From: a bacterium
GTDB lineage: Bacteria > Cyanobacteriota > Vampirovibrionia > Gastranaerophilales > Gastranaerophilaceae
NCBI GenBank assembly: GCA_017541565.1
Contig: JAFXYU010000128.1
Location: 1-15,493 of the forward strand
Length of the DNA: 15,493 bases
Direction: 5' to 3'
Below the pieces are notes generated by a model. The model worked only from the letters and a program-made list of their open reading frames with translations, had not been told where the DNA came from and ran no database searches. The first letter of the stretch is position 1. Every line of letters begins with the position of its first letter. Shown here one piece after another: positions 1 to 5,780 of this stretch. The position numbers were made by a program, and so were the translations under genes.

Positions 1-75
1 AAACTCTTTTGAAGTAAAATCAAAAGCGGTCAGTTCAGAATACTCAACCATCATTTCGTGTTCATCGTGTTCCAT
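1..75 (-). CDS. hypothetical protein, N-terminal 25 residues only
   Basis: This is the 5' end of a minus-strand gene that leaves the window at base 1. The ATG is at 75-73, with AAGGAGT at 89-83, seven bases upstream. The visible 25 codons are open and encode a His/Glu/Met-rich start (MEHDEHEMMVEYSEL...) leading into TAFDFTSKEF. No family can be assigned from so little. The upstream region carries a near-perfect sigma-28 promoter and an HLR1-like box, so the gene may belong to a flagellar or late-motility regulon. That role is inferred only from the promoter. Confidence 0.7.
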   Translation of the reverse strand, partial: MEHDEHEMMVEYSELTAFDFTSKEF

Positions 76-176
76 TAAAAATACTCCTTAAAAAACTAAT
101 ACCCAAATTTTCTGATTACACATTCCTATCAACTGCTAAACGTCAATAAATTCATTCCTTCTTACTTACAATTTTT

Positions 177-203
177 ATATCGGCACATTTTTGAAAAACT
201 TTA
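177..203 (-). promoter_or_regulatory. sigma-28 (FliA) type promoter
   Basis: Read on the minus strand: TAAAGTTT, eleven bases, then GCCGATAT. The FliA consensus is TAAAGTTT-N11-GCCGATAA, so 15 of 16 positions match with exact spacing. The start of transcription would fall near 168-170, giving a leader of about 95 bases to the ATG at 75. A sigma-70-like TATAAA overlaps it at 179-174 but has no good -35. Confidence 0.65.
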
Positions 204-220
204 GGGTTTATGTAAATATT

Positions 221-238
221 GTTACAAAACGTTACATC
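221..238 (+). promoter_or_regulatory. HLR1-like direct repeat (candidate RpaB box)
   Basis: GTTACAAA-AC-GTTACATC: two 8-base direct repeats separated by two bases. The cyanobacterial HLR1 consensus is two copies of (G/T)TTACA(T/A)(T/A) with a 2-base spacer; only the last base deviates. It lies 41 bases upstream of the TATAAA at 179-174 that serves the minus-strand gene starting at 75. Confidence 0.55.
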
Positions 239-268
239 GGCAACGTGAGTGCATTGTTATTAAAGAAT

Positions 269-1090
269 TTATACACTTAAAACCTTGTTTAAAATACTTA
301 AAAAGTCTTTGGGGTATTTCTGTAAGTTGTCTAAAGGATTTTTCGTCGGCATAGAATCTTTTTCGGATAAAGTGTCGCATATTAATTTTGAAAATGTTTC
401 GGCAAAAACTTCGTGGTATTGATTGGTTTTGCTTGTTGCGTATGTATTCAAAACAGAACGCACAATGTCATTTTCTTTCTCGGAGAGTTTTTTGGTTTTT
501 ATTTGATCCATAACTTTCAGTCCGTCAAAGTTACTGTCTTTGGCGGGATACATTTCCTTTGTATGTTCGCAGAAACCGCAATAACCGTATTTCTTGTAAA
601 TATAATCTATGTAAACTCCATGTAAAAATTCATGCAATATGGGTGACAAATAATGGGAAGAACTCCTATTGCCGTTCAGATAACTTTTTTCGGTTTTACT
701 GTCCAACATTTCTATTGAATTTTCTTTTTCCAAAAAAACTGAACCGGTTAAGTATAGTTTTCCATCGTTAAAAACTTTTGAGGTTTCAGGCAAACAAAAT
801 CCGTATCCTTCAAAGTTAAAATTCAGTTTATCCGGCAGATATGTATAAATTCCGGGGGCGCAAATTCTGAGATTTTTAATAAAGTTTTTCTCTGTTAGGG
901 CACGAAAAATCTGTTGAACTTTGCTGACACAGAATGCTATGGTTTTACACTGTTCAAGATTTGTTTCAATTTTTTGTTTTCTAAAATGGTTTTCAACATC
1001 CGAAACAATACAATTTCTGCTTTGTCTAACTAAATTAGAGTTTAAGCCGGATTTAAAATTAATGTTGTTTGCATTATCAATTTTAATCAT
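269..1090 (-). CDS. probable zinc metallopeptidase, HExxH, lethal-factor-like C-terminus
   Basis: The protein is 273 residues from the ATG at 1090. The frame stays open to a TTG at 1153, but a promoter places transcription start near 1151, and the N-terminus MIKIDNANNINFKSGL carries the NINFKS-type motif usually found near the start of Gastranaerophilales proteins. The ATG has no clear Shine-Dalgarno. Residues 153-157 are HEFLH, the zincin signature. Residues 225-233 are YHEVFAETF, whose first Glu (E227) would be the third zinc ligand; a Tyr lies ten residues before it, and the tail has the pattern P-K-D-F-L-S-I-L-N. This order (HExxH, Tyr, E-x-F-A-E-x-F, terminal helix) resembles the peptidase M34/anthrax lethal factor fold. 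There are several Cys residues and no signal peptide. The substrate is unknown. The metallopeptidase call is fairly firm; the M34-like assignment is inference. Confidence 0.6.
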   Translation of the reverse strand: MIKIDNANNINFKSGLNSNLVRQSRNCIVSDVENHFRKQKIETNLEQCKTIAFCVSKVQQIFRALTEKNFIKNLRICAPGIYTYLPDKLNFNFEGYGFCLPETSKVFNDGKLYLTGSVFLEKENSIEMLDSKTEKSYLNGNRSSSHYLSPILHEFLHGVYIDYIYKKYGYCGFCEHTKEMYPAKDSNFDGLKVMDQIKTKKLSEKENDIVRSVLNTYATSKTNQYHEVFAETFSKLICDTLSEKDSMPTKNPLDNLQKYPKDFLSILNKVLSV

Positions 1091-1157
1091 AAATTTATAT
1101 TCTGCAGGTTGATTGTGTATGTCCCTAAAAATTCTTGAAAACGATGGATACAACTAA

Positions 1158-1186
1158 ATATTAAAAAAATTAGATAAAGAAAACAA
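1158..1186 (-). promoter_or_regulatory. sigma-70 type promoter for the metallopeptidase gene
   Basis: Minus strand: -35 TTGTTT (1186-1181), 17-base spacer, -10 TAATAT (1163-1158). Initiation near 1151 lies downstream of the TTG at 1153, which supports translation from the ATG at 1090. Confidence 0.5.
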
Positions 1187-1203
1187 CTCGTTTAAATTTT
1201 AAA

Positions 1204-1221
1204 TTTACAAAAATTAACAAT
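1204..1221 (+). promoter_or_regulatory. HLR1-like direct repeat, one core mismatch
   Basis: TTTACAAA-AA-TTAACAAT: two 8-base repeats with a 2-base spacer, one mismatch (A at 1216) to the HLR1 consensus. It lies 40 bases upstream of the -10 of the minus-strand metallopeptidase promoter, in the same orientation relative to that gene as the boxes at 221 and 3319. It also sits 25 bases upstream of the extended -10 of the divergent plus-strand gene, so it could act on both. Confidence 0.4.
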
Positions 1222-1243
1222 CCCCTTTTTTTATTGCAGATAT

Positions 1244-1252
1244 TGGTATATC
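1244..1252 (+). promoter_or_regulatory. extended -10 promoter for the 1281-1655 gene
   Basis: TGG-TATATC is an extended -10 (TGn plus hexamer) with no convincing -35. It is 29 bases upstream of the ATG at 1281, leaving room for the Shine-Dalgarno at 1267-1272. It probably drives the small gene and coaBC together. Confidence 0.4.
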
Positions 1253-1280
1253 ATCATGAGTGTATTAAGGAGTGTAAGGT

Positions 1281-1655
1281 ATGGTCGCAGTAAACAGGAT
1301 TTTCAGCCCTAAAATCAGCAATAGAATACCGATGAAACCGGCTGTACGAACAGCAGCAATAGGAACATTGGGTGTTCTGGCAGGTGCTTCAATGGGTGAA
1401 GCACTTTCTCCGCATAACGTATATGCCGTCACGGGGAATTTGTCAATTGCCGAAAAATTAAACAATGTCAAAGACATAATCAATGATGATCCGATAGGTA
1501 CAACGAATATGGCACTTGATTTGCATGGCGACGGCAGTATAATAGACGCTATTGCCAGTGCAGGTGATTCCATAAGTGATGCAGTTACCGGAGATGGCGG
1601 CTCAATAGTGGATGGTTTGCAAAAAGTTGTTGAACACATTATAGATGCAATGTAA
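1281..1655 (+). CDS. small Gly/Asp-rich hypothetical protein
   Basis: The protein is 124 residues; the start is fixed by AAGGAG at 1267-1272, eight bases before the ATG. A basic N-terminus (residues 1-23) is followed by an Ala/Gly-rich hydrophobic stretch (about 24-41, TAAIGTLGVLAGASMGEAL), which could be a membrane anchor or an unusual signal segment. The C-terminal half repeats an acidic glycine pattern: GDGSIIDAI, AGDSISDAV and GDGGSIVDGL at about residues 83-112, suggesting short helical or turn repeats. It ends 25 bases before coaBC on the same strand and is probably co-transcribed with it. I do not recognise a family. An open frame on the opposite strand (1690-1265) lacks any support and is a shadow. 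Confidence 0.7.
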   Translation: MVAVNRIFSPKISNRIPMKPAVRTAAIGTLGVLAGASMGEALSPHNVYAVTGNLSIAEKLNNVKDIINDDPIGTTNMALDLHGDGSIIDAIASAGDSISDAVTGDGGSIVDGLQKVVEHIIDAM

Positions 1656-1680
1656 CAGAGGTGATTTTTCGGGTCTTGTA

Positions 1681-2901
1681 ATGTTAACACTTAAAAACAA
1701 ATCAATTTTAATAGGTATAACGGGCGGGATTGCCGCTTATAAAGTATGCAGCCTGATTAGGCTATATAAAAAGGCGGGTGCGGATGTCAGAGTTGTTGTA
1801 ACTCCTAATGCTCTTAATTTTGTTACAAAACTTACTCTTCAGAGCCTTTCTCAAAACGAGGTTTACGTTGAAAGCTTTGATATGGAAGAATATAAACCGG
1901 AGCATATTGCACTTACTGATTCTGACATTTTTGTTATAGCTCCCGCAAGTGCCAACACCATTTCAAAAATCGCTAACGGGATTTGTGACAACCTTTTGCT
2001 CACAACGGCTTGCGCTTTCAAAAATCCGATTTTACTCGTCCCTGCTATGAATACAAATATGTGGGAAAACCCGTTTGTTCAAGAAAATCTGAATAAATTA
2101 AGAGAAAAGGGATATAACGTTTTGGAACCGGACAGCGGCTTCCTTGCTTGCGGCGATACGGGCGTAGGAAGGATGAGAGAGATTGAGGATATCTTTGATA
2201 AAACTATTGAAATATTTATGAGAAATAAACCTCTTTTTGGTAAAAAGATTCTTATAACAGCGGGCGGAACCAAAGAAAAAATAGATCCTGTAAGATATAT
2301 TACAAATTGTTCTTCGGGCAAAATGGGGATAGCGCTCGCTGAAAATGCCGCAGATATGGGTGCAGAAGTTACACTTGTTTCAACATTCAAATCAGAGGGG
2401 AATTATACTAATATAGTCGCTGAAACCGCTCGGGAAATGGAAAAAGTTGTGAAAGACAATTTGTTTGACAATGATTGTGTAATTATGGCAGCAGCCGTAG
2501 CTGACTGGAGAGCGGAAAATTATTCGGCAGAGAAGATGAAAAAGGGTGATGAGGATACACTCACAATAAAAATGGTAAAAAATCCTGATATTCTGAAAGA
2601 AATATGCGGTATGAGAGAATCTATACAGGGAAAAGATTTACCCCTGATTGTTGGTTTTTGTGCAGAGAGTGAAAATCTGATTGAGAATGCCAAAACAAAA
2701 ATTCAGAAAAAAGGATGTGATTTTATTGTTGCAAACGATATTTCACGCAAGGATATAGGCTTCAACAGCGACGAAAACGAGGTCTATATCATAGATAAGG
2801 AATTGAGCATAAATAAATTAGAAAAAAACACAAAACATAATATTGCAAAAAATATTCTGGAAGAAGTTTTTAACTTTTCAAAGACGGCAACAATAAAATA
2901 A
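1681..2901 (+). CDS. coaBC: bifunctional CoaBC: phosphopantothenoylcysteine decarboxylase / phosphopantothenate-cysteine ligase
   Basis: This enzyme carries out two consecutive cytosolic steps of coenzyme A synthesis: CTP-dependent joining of 4'-phosphopantothenate to cysteine (CoaB), then FMN-dependent decarboxylation to 4'-phosphopantetheine (CoaC). From the ATG at 1681 it is 406 residues, the length I recall for the E. coli protein. CoaC comes first: the flavin-binding GITGGIAAYK (about 12-21), the catalytic His75 in PEHIAL, PAMNTNMW (substrate motif, Asn125) and the clamp ACGDTGVGRM with Cys157. CoaB follows with ITAGGTKEKIDPVRYITN, NCSSGKMG (Asn209) and VKNPDIL. An in-frame ATG at 1645 would overlap the preceding gene and adds 12 atypical residues, so 1681 is preferred even though the nearest AGAGGTGA (1657-1664) is rather far. 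No key residue is missing. Confidence 0.96.
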   Translation: MLTLKNKSILIGITGGIAAYKVCSLIRLYKKAGADVRVVVTPNALNFVTKLTLQSLSQNEVYVESFDMEEYKPEHIALTDSDIFVIAPASANTISKIANGICDNLLLTTACAFKNPILLVPAMNTNMWENPFVQENLNKLREKGYNVLEPDSGFLACGDTGVGRMREIEDIFDKTIEIFMRNKPLFGKKILITAGGTKEKIDPVRYITNCSSGKMGIALAENAADMGAEVTLVSTFKSEGNYTNIVAETAREMEKVVKDNLFDNDCVIMAAAVADWRAENYSAEKMKKGDEDTLTIKMVKNPDILKEICGMRESIQGKDLPLIVGFCAESENLIENAKTKIQKKGCDFIVANDISRKDIGFNSDENEVYIIDKELSINKLEKNTKHNIAKNILEEVFNFSKTATIK

Positions 2902-2919
2902 GGTGCAAAAAATTGCACC
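2902..2919. terminator. short hairpin between coaBC and the convergent lipoprotein gene
   Basis: GGTGCAA (2902-2908), loop AAAA, TTGCACC (2913-2919) is a perfect 7-base-pair stem starting right after the coaBC stop codon. The downstream sequence is T-rich in both directions but has no uninterrupted T run next to the stem, so it is probably a weak bidirectional terminator or a 3'-end stabiliser. Confidence 0.5.
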
Positions 2920-2963
2920 CTACTTGATTATTTGTTTTTGTTGTATTTTACCCCAACCTACTA

Positions 2964-3221
2964 TTACTTACTATTTTGTTCGGTTTCTTTTGATTTTTTA
3001 TATTCTTCCGTTAATTGTTTATCAATTTTTCCTGCAATTTCAACATTTGCCCTACTAAGTTTAGCAATTGAGTCAAGGTATTGTTCGGTGGTTAATGTTG
3101 TATCAACCGATTCTGTCGGGATTTCTTTTATCACATCAGGAACTTTCCTGCACCCTGCTACCATACCTAATCCTGCTAATACAAATGTACTTGCTAGCAT
3201 AACATTTTTTACTGCGTTCAT
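2964..3221 (-). CDS. small lipoprotein, function unknown
   Basis: The protein is 85 residues. The N-terminus MNAVKNVMLASTFVLAGLGMVAGC is a lipoprotein signal: one basic residue, a hydrophobic core, then the lipobox VAG-C with Cys24 as the lipidation site. The mature part (about 62 residues, CRKVPDVIKEIPTES...) is charged and predicted helical, with an amphipathic stretch from about residue 46 to the end (YLDSIAKLSRANVEIAGKID...). It should be anchored in a membrane after export. GGAAAGGG lies just upstream of the ATG at 3221. It is monocistronic, convergent with coaBC and divergent from the NIF3 gene. A plus-strand frame across the same DNA (2932-3366) is a shadow. Family unknown. Confidence 0.85.
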   Translation of the reverse strand: MNAVKNVMLASTFVLAGLGMVAGCRKVPDVIKEIPTESVDTTLTTEQYLDSIAKLSRANVEIAGKIDKQLTEEYKKSKETEQNSK

Positions 3222-3262
3222 TTTTTCCCTTTCCGGACAGAGTCCTTTTTACTTCTGCACAT

Positions 3263-3271
3263 TTTATACCA
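3263..3271 (-). promoter_or_regulatory. extended -10 promoter for the lipoprotein gene
   Basis: Minus strand TGG-TATAAA (3271-3263) gives a start near 3257 and a leader of about 35 bases. No good -35 is visible, as expected of an activator-dependent promoter; an HLR1-like box lies 50 bases upstream of the hexamer. Confidence 0.4.
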
Positions 3272-3318
3272 CATGCAAGTCCTGTGAATATTTCAAATTG
3301 CCTGAATTTAAAAACAAA

Positions 3319-3336
3319 GTTACAAAACTTTACAAA
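3319..3336 (+). promoter_or_regulatory. HLR1 direct repeat, full consensus match (candidate RpaB box)
   Basis: GTTACAAA-AC-TTTACAAA matches both 8-base HLR1 repeats and the 2-base spacer with no mismatch. It lies between divergent genes: 50 bases upstream of the lipoprotein -10 on the minus strand, and overlapping the predicted -35 (TTTACA, 3329-3334) of the plus-strand NIF3 promoter. A bound regulator could therefore activate one gene and occlude the other. Confidence 0.6.
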
Positions 3337-3358
3337 CTTAGAAGAAATATTGTAGAAT
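3329..3358 (+). promoter_or_regulatory. predicted promoter for the NIF3-family gene
   Basis: -35 TTTACA (3329-3334), 18-base spacer, -10 TAGAAT (3353-3358). The -35 is part of the HLR1 repeat. Initiation near 3365 gives a leader of about 45 bases containing the G-rich hairpin. Confidence 0.4.
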
Positions 3359-3371
3359 ATACATAGTGTTT

Positions 3372-3402
3372 CCTCCCATGGATGGGGAGGGTTAGGGTGG
3401 GG
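3372..3402 (+). repeat. G-quadruplex-like tract with overlapping hairpin
   Basis: Four G runs at 3384-3402 (GGGG-A-GGG-TTA-GGG-T-GGGG, loops 1, 3 and 1) fit the intramolecular quadruplex pattern. CCTCCC (3372-3377) can pair with GGGAGG (3385-3390) in a hairpin that uses the same G runs, so the two folds are mutually exclusive. The tract stands out in AT-rich DNA and may be a copy of a dispersed repeat. It lies just upstream of the NIF3 reading frame. Confidence 0.5.
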
Positions 3403-3409
3403 TGACAAT

Positions 3410-4081
3410 ATTAACAAATATGAGATATCAAAAAAAATAGAGGCATTTGCGCCGCCGGAAACCCAAGAAAGTTGGGATTGCTCAGGCTGGTCAGTTGATA
3501 CCTCAAACAGCGAGATTGATAAAATTTTGTTTTGTCTGACAGTTACCGATAAAATTGTTGCTCAGGCGCGCAAAACGGGTTGTGATATGATAATTTCGCA
3601 TCATCCGCTCTTTTGTGTCCCCTTGGAATGGAATGATATCAATATTTATTGCGCTCACACAAATCTTGACCTTGCAGAAGGCGGAACGACGGATACACTT
3701 ATTAAAAAACTCGGATTTATAAAGAGTGAAAACCAAGGCTTTGTAAGGATTGTAGAACTCGAAAAACCAATTTCAACAGAAGAATTAAAACGAAAACTCT
3801 TAAAAATTTCACCAAAACTCAGATACGTTAATAACTTCAGTCAAACAGAGATTAAGACAATCGGATTTTGCGCGGGTTCGGGTTCGGAGTTTGTGAATGA
3901 AACTGCTTGTGATGCTTTTGTGACAGGAGATTTGAAATTTCATGCTGCGCTTGAATTAAATAAACTTACGTTTGATATCGGGCATTTTGAGAGCGAAATT
4001 TTTGCACCGCAGATTTTAAAAGAGGTTACGGAAGTTGAAGAAAGGGGGATAATTGCTGATGAAAAAAGTCCTTTTATTTAG
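3410..4081 (+). CDS. NIF3-like dinuclear metal-centre protein, non-canonical start
   Basis: This is a NIF3/YbgI (DUF34) family protein, a widespread metal-binding family that forms ring-shaped hexamers and whose biochemical role is unsettled. Taken from ATT at 3410 it is 223 residues. The dinuclear site is intact: IISHHP (His64, His65), AHTNLD (His83, Asp87) and DIGHFESE (His192, Glu196). TGDLKFHAALE and CAGSGSEF are also typical. The N-terminal sequence YEISKKIEAFAPPETQESWD...GW matches the first helix and WDN-G region of the family, so the frame is real from at least 3419. No ATG, GTG or TTG occurs in frame between the upstream stop (3353-3355) and the TTG at 3527, which would delete 39 conserved residues. 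ATT at 3410, four bases after GGGGTGA (3399-3405), is the best candidate start. It overlaps the next gene by 23 bases. Confidence 0.85.
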   Translation: MNKYEISKKIEAFAPPETQESWDCSGWSVDTSNSEIDKILFCLTVTDKIVAQARKTGCDMIISHHPLFCVPLEWNDINIYCAHTNLDLAEGGTTDTLIKKLGFIKSENQGFVRIVELEKPISTEELKRKLLKISPKLRYVNNFSQTEIKTIGFCAGSGSEFVNETACDAFVTGDLKFHAALELNKLTFDIGHFESEIFAPQILKEVTEVEERGIIADEKSPFI

Positions 4082-4607
4082 TATGTTTTTCATCCTGTCC
4101 GCCCTTGCAGTAATGGCTTACGAAACTATTATTATTGACTTTCCGGATGAAGAAAGATGGGATAAGGCATATTATAAAAAAGTCGGAAACGAAGCCATTT
4201 TGCAATATGCACCCTATGGTGAAACCAGCGATAACTGGGTTCGATCAATCGTAATTCACTCTTACACAAATTCAGGCTACCCTGTAAGGAGTTTTTCAAA
4301 CGGTTCACTCCAAAAAATGAGAAGAGCAAACCCGACAGCACCATATAAAACCCTGAGATTTACCACAAATGATGCGATTTTCACAAGATGCACGGATGAT
4401 TATAAAAATATTAAAGGTCAATGCGAATTTTATCGTGTAACAAAAGCACACAACAGCATAATTACCGTACACTACATGAACAAAAACAAAGAAAATTTCA
4501 AAAATAATTATACGATTTGGCTTGAAATCGTCAGGAACGCACGCTTTCTAAACACATATTATCGCAATGACCGAACCCTCAATAAGTCAGAATACTTTGA
4601 ACTCTAA
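4059..4607 (+). CDS. secreted hypothetical protein
   Basis: The protein is 182 residues from the ATG at 4059; TTG (4053) and CTG (4056) in the same frame are less likely because AGGGGG (4043-4048) is ten bases before the ATG. The N-terminus MKKVLLFSMFFILSALAVMA is a classic signal peptide with probable cleavage after AVMA, before YETIIIDFPD. The mature protein of about 162 residues is rich in aromatic and Asn residues, with a single pair of Cys (TRCTDDYKNIKGQC) ten residues apart that could form a disulphide. It has no transmembrane segment after the signal. It overlaps the 3' end of the NIF3 gene, which suggests translational coupling, and converges on the minus-strand gene ending at 4630 with only 22 bases between. 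No family recognised. Confidence 0.85.
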   Translation: MKKVLLFSMFFILSALAVMAYETIIIDFPDEERWDKAYYKKVGNEAILQYAPYGETSDNWVRSIVIHSYTNSGYPVRSFSNGSLQKMRRANPTAPYKTLRFTTNDAIFTRCTDDYKNIKGQCEFYRVTKAHNSIITVHYMNKNKENFKNNYTIWLEIVRNARFLNTYYRNDRTLNKSEYFEL

Positions 4608-4629
4608 GGTAAACGGATTAGATTAAAAA

Positions 4630-5715
4630 CTATTTTTGTTTAGTTCCGTTGATATTGTAAATCCCCTCAGGAGTTATAATTTCAATTTTTCCTGTCTCAC
4701 GGTTATAAACTTTTTTGTTCTTATTTGTTTTTTCTGTGTTCTCACTTTCCGGGGTTTTGATATCAGTCTTGCTGCGTTCTTCATCTATCGCTTCCAAAAA
4801 TGCTCTGCGCATGATATCGCTGGACATGTTCGCAATTGAGCCGCTGTTGATATCTTCACATTCAAAATCAATCAGTTCAACGGTTGAGTTTGAATACTTG
4901 ACGGTCTCTTCTAAAAGTCTTTCTCCGGAATTTGTTCTTGTATCCTGCAATGTATCACGAGCCAGTTTTTTAATTTCTTTTACATAAGCCCTTGCTCTTT
5001 CGTAAAACTCAGCGTTTTCATAATCGGGGTCAAGCGCTTGGCTTTCGGTAATTGATTCTGTTATATCCAAAACATCTTTGTATTTTTCAATAAATTCTTC
5101 ATAACTCATGCCGAGTTTTTCTTGTGCGATTTGTTTAAGTTGTGCATCATAGTCAGTGTATTCGGATTTGGTTCCTTCAAGTCCTTTTGCTTTATCGTAC
5201 GCTTTTTCTATATCTTTCTGCAGTTCATTAATTGAATTTAATGCTACGGTAACATCATTTTGCACTTCTTCAAGGTTAAATCTGACTTTATCTTCAAATC
5301 TGTCACGTTTGAGTTTTATAAGTTGATACCCTTCACAATTTTCAAACGCTTGGTTAACGTCTTTTTCCAATTGGTACAGAATATCTTGTCCGATGGAATT
5401 TGCTCTGTATGTAATATCGCTTTTTTTGTTGTCATCAAGCGAGTTAAAATAATTAACAAATTCCGTGTAATCAATATTTGAGGTTTGACCCGCAGATGCG
5501 GCTTTCCTTACTTTTTCACTCAATTCAAGTCCGAAAATCTCATTAACATCGATTTTGTTCTTTTCTGCTTTTTTGAAAAAGTTTAAAATTTCCTCAACGG
5601 TATTTAGTCCTTCAATCTTATCTTTGTCAGATTTTTTTGCAAGTTTTCTTGCTTTTGCATTTTCCCATTCGGTATAGTTTAGATTAAAATTAGTATCAAT
5701 ATCAAAATCGCCCAT
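4630..5715 (-). CDS. large alpha-helical, highly charged hypothetical protein
   Basis: The protein is 361 residues from the ATG at 5715, chosen because GAGGA sits seven to eight bases upstream and because a longer frame to 5817 would overlap the preceding gene. It has no signal peptide and no membrane segment, so it is probably cytoplasmic. The sequence is dominated by Glu, Lys, Asp and Asn, with long predicted helices and probable coiled coil around residues 135-260. A Lys/Glu/Thr-rich linker (about 315-335) leads to a short C-terminal beta-like segment (VYNRETGKIEIITPEGIYNING). Cys is rare. It has its own promoter, which shares a 32-base bipartite pattern with that of the HEAT-repeat gene at 7925-8785, suggesting co-regulation. 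A structural or scaffolding role is possible but unsupported. No family recognised. Confidence 0.8.
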   Translation of the reverse strand: MGDFDIDTNFNLNYTEWENAKARKLAKKSDKDKIEGLNTVEEILNFFKKAEKNKIDVNEIFGLELSEKVRKAASAGQTSNIDYTEFVNYFNSLDDNKKSDITYRANSIGQDILYQLEKDVNQAFENCEGYQLIKLKRDRFEDKVRFNLEEVQNDVTVALNSINELQKDIEKAYDKAKGLEGTKSEYTDYDAQLKQIAQEKLGMSYEEFIEKYKDVLDITESITESQALDPDYENAEFYERARAYVKEIKKLARDTLQDTRTNSGERLLEETVKYSNSTVELIDFECEDINSGSIANMSSDIMRRAFLEAIDEERSKTDIKTPESENTEKTNKNKKVYNRETGKIEIITPEGIYNINGTKQK

Positions 5716-5741
5716 AGTTTTTCCTCGTATAAATAATATAC

Positions 5742-5773
5742 TTATATAAAGTCTTTTTACTCGGAAAAATTGC
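5742..5773 (-). promoter_or_regulatory. bipartite promoter GCAATTTT-N13-ACTTTATATAA (copy 1)
   Basis: Minus strand: GCAATTTT (5773-5766), 13 bases, ACTTTATATAA (5752-5742). The TATATAA would be the -10, 17 bases after the first block. The same pattern with identical spacing lies upstream of the HEAT-repeat gene at 8833-8864. It lies in the short gap after the cytidylyltransferase gene, so the downstream gene has its own promoter. Confidence 0.5.
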
Positions 5774-5780
5774 CCCGATT

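Noticed and set aside
1265..1690. 141-codon minus-strand frame over the small Gly/Asp-rich gene
   Set aside because: The plus-strand frame has a proper Shine-Dalgarno and promoter; the minus frame has neither.
3136..3417. 93-codon minus-strand frame starting MLILSPHPNPPHPWEE
   Set aside because: It is the translation of the G-rich tract on its opposite strand, lacks a ribosome binding site, and overlaps the lipoprotein gene and two promoters.
3420..3440. Simple frameshift in the NIF3 gene at the A8 tract
   Set aside because: The frame before the tract (YEISKK) already fits the family, so a shift is not needed; the unusual point is the start codon.
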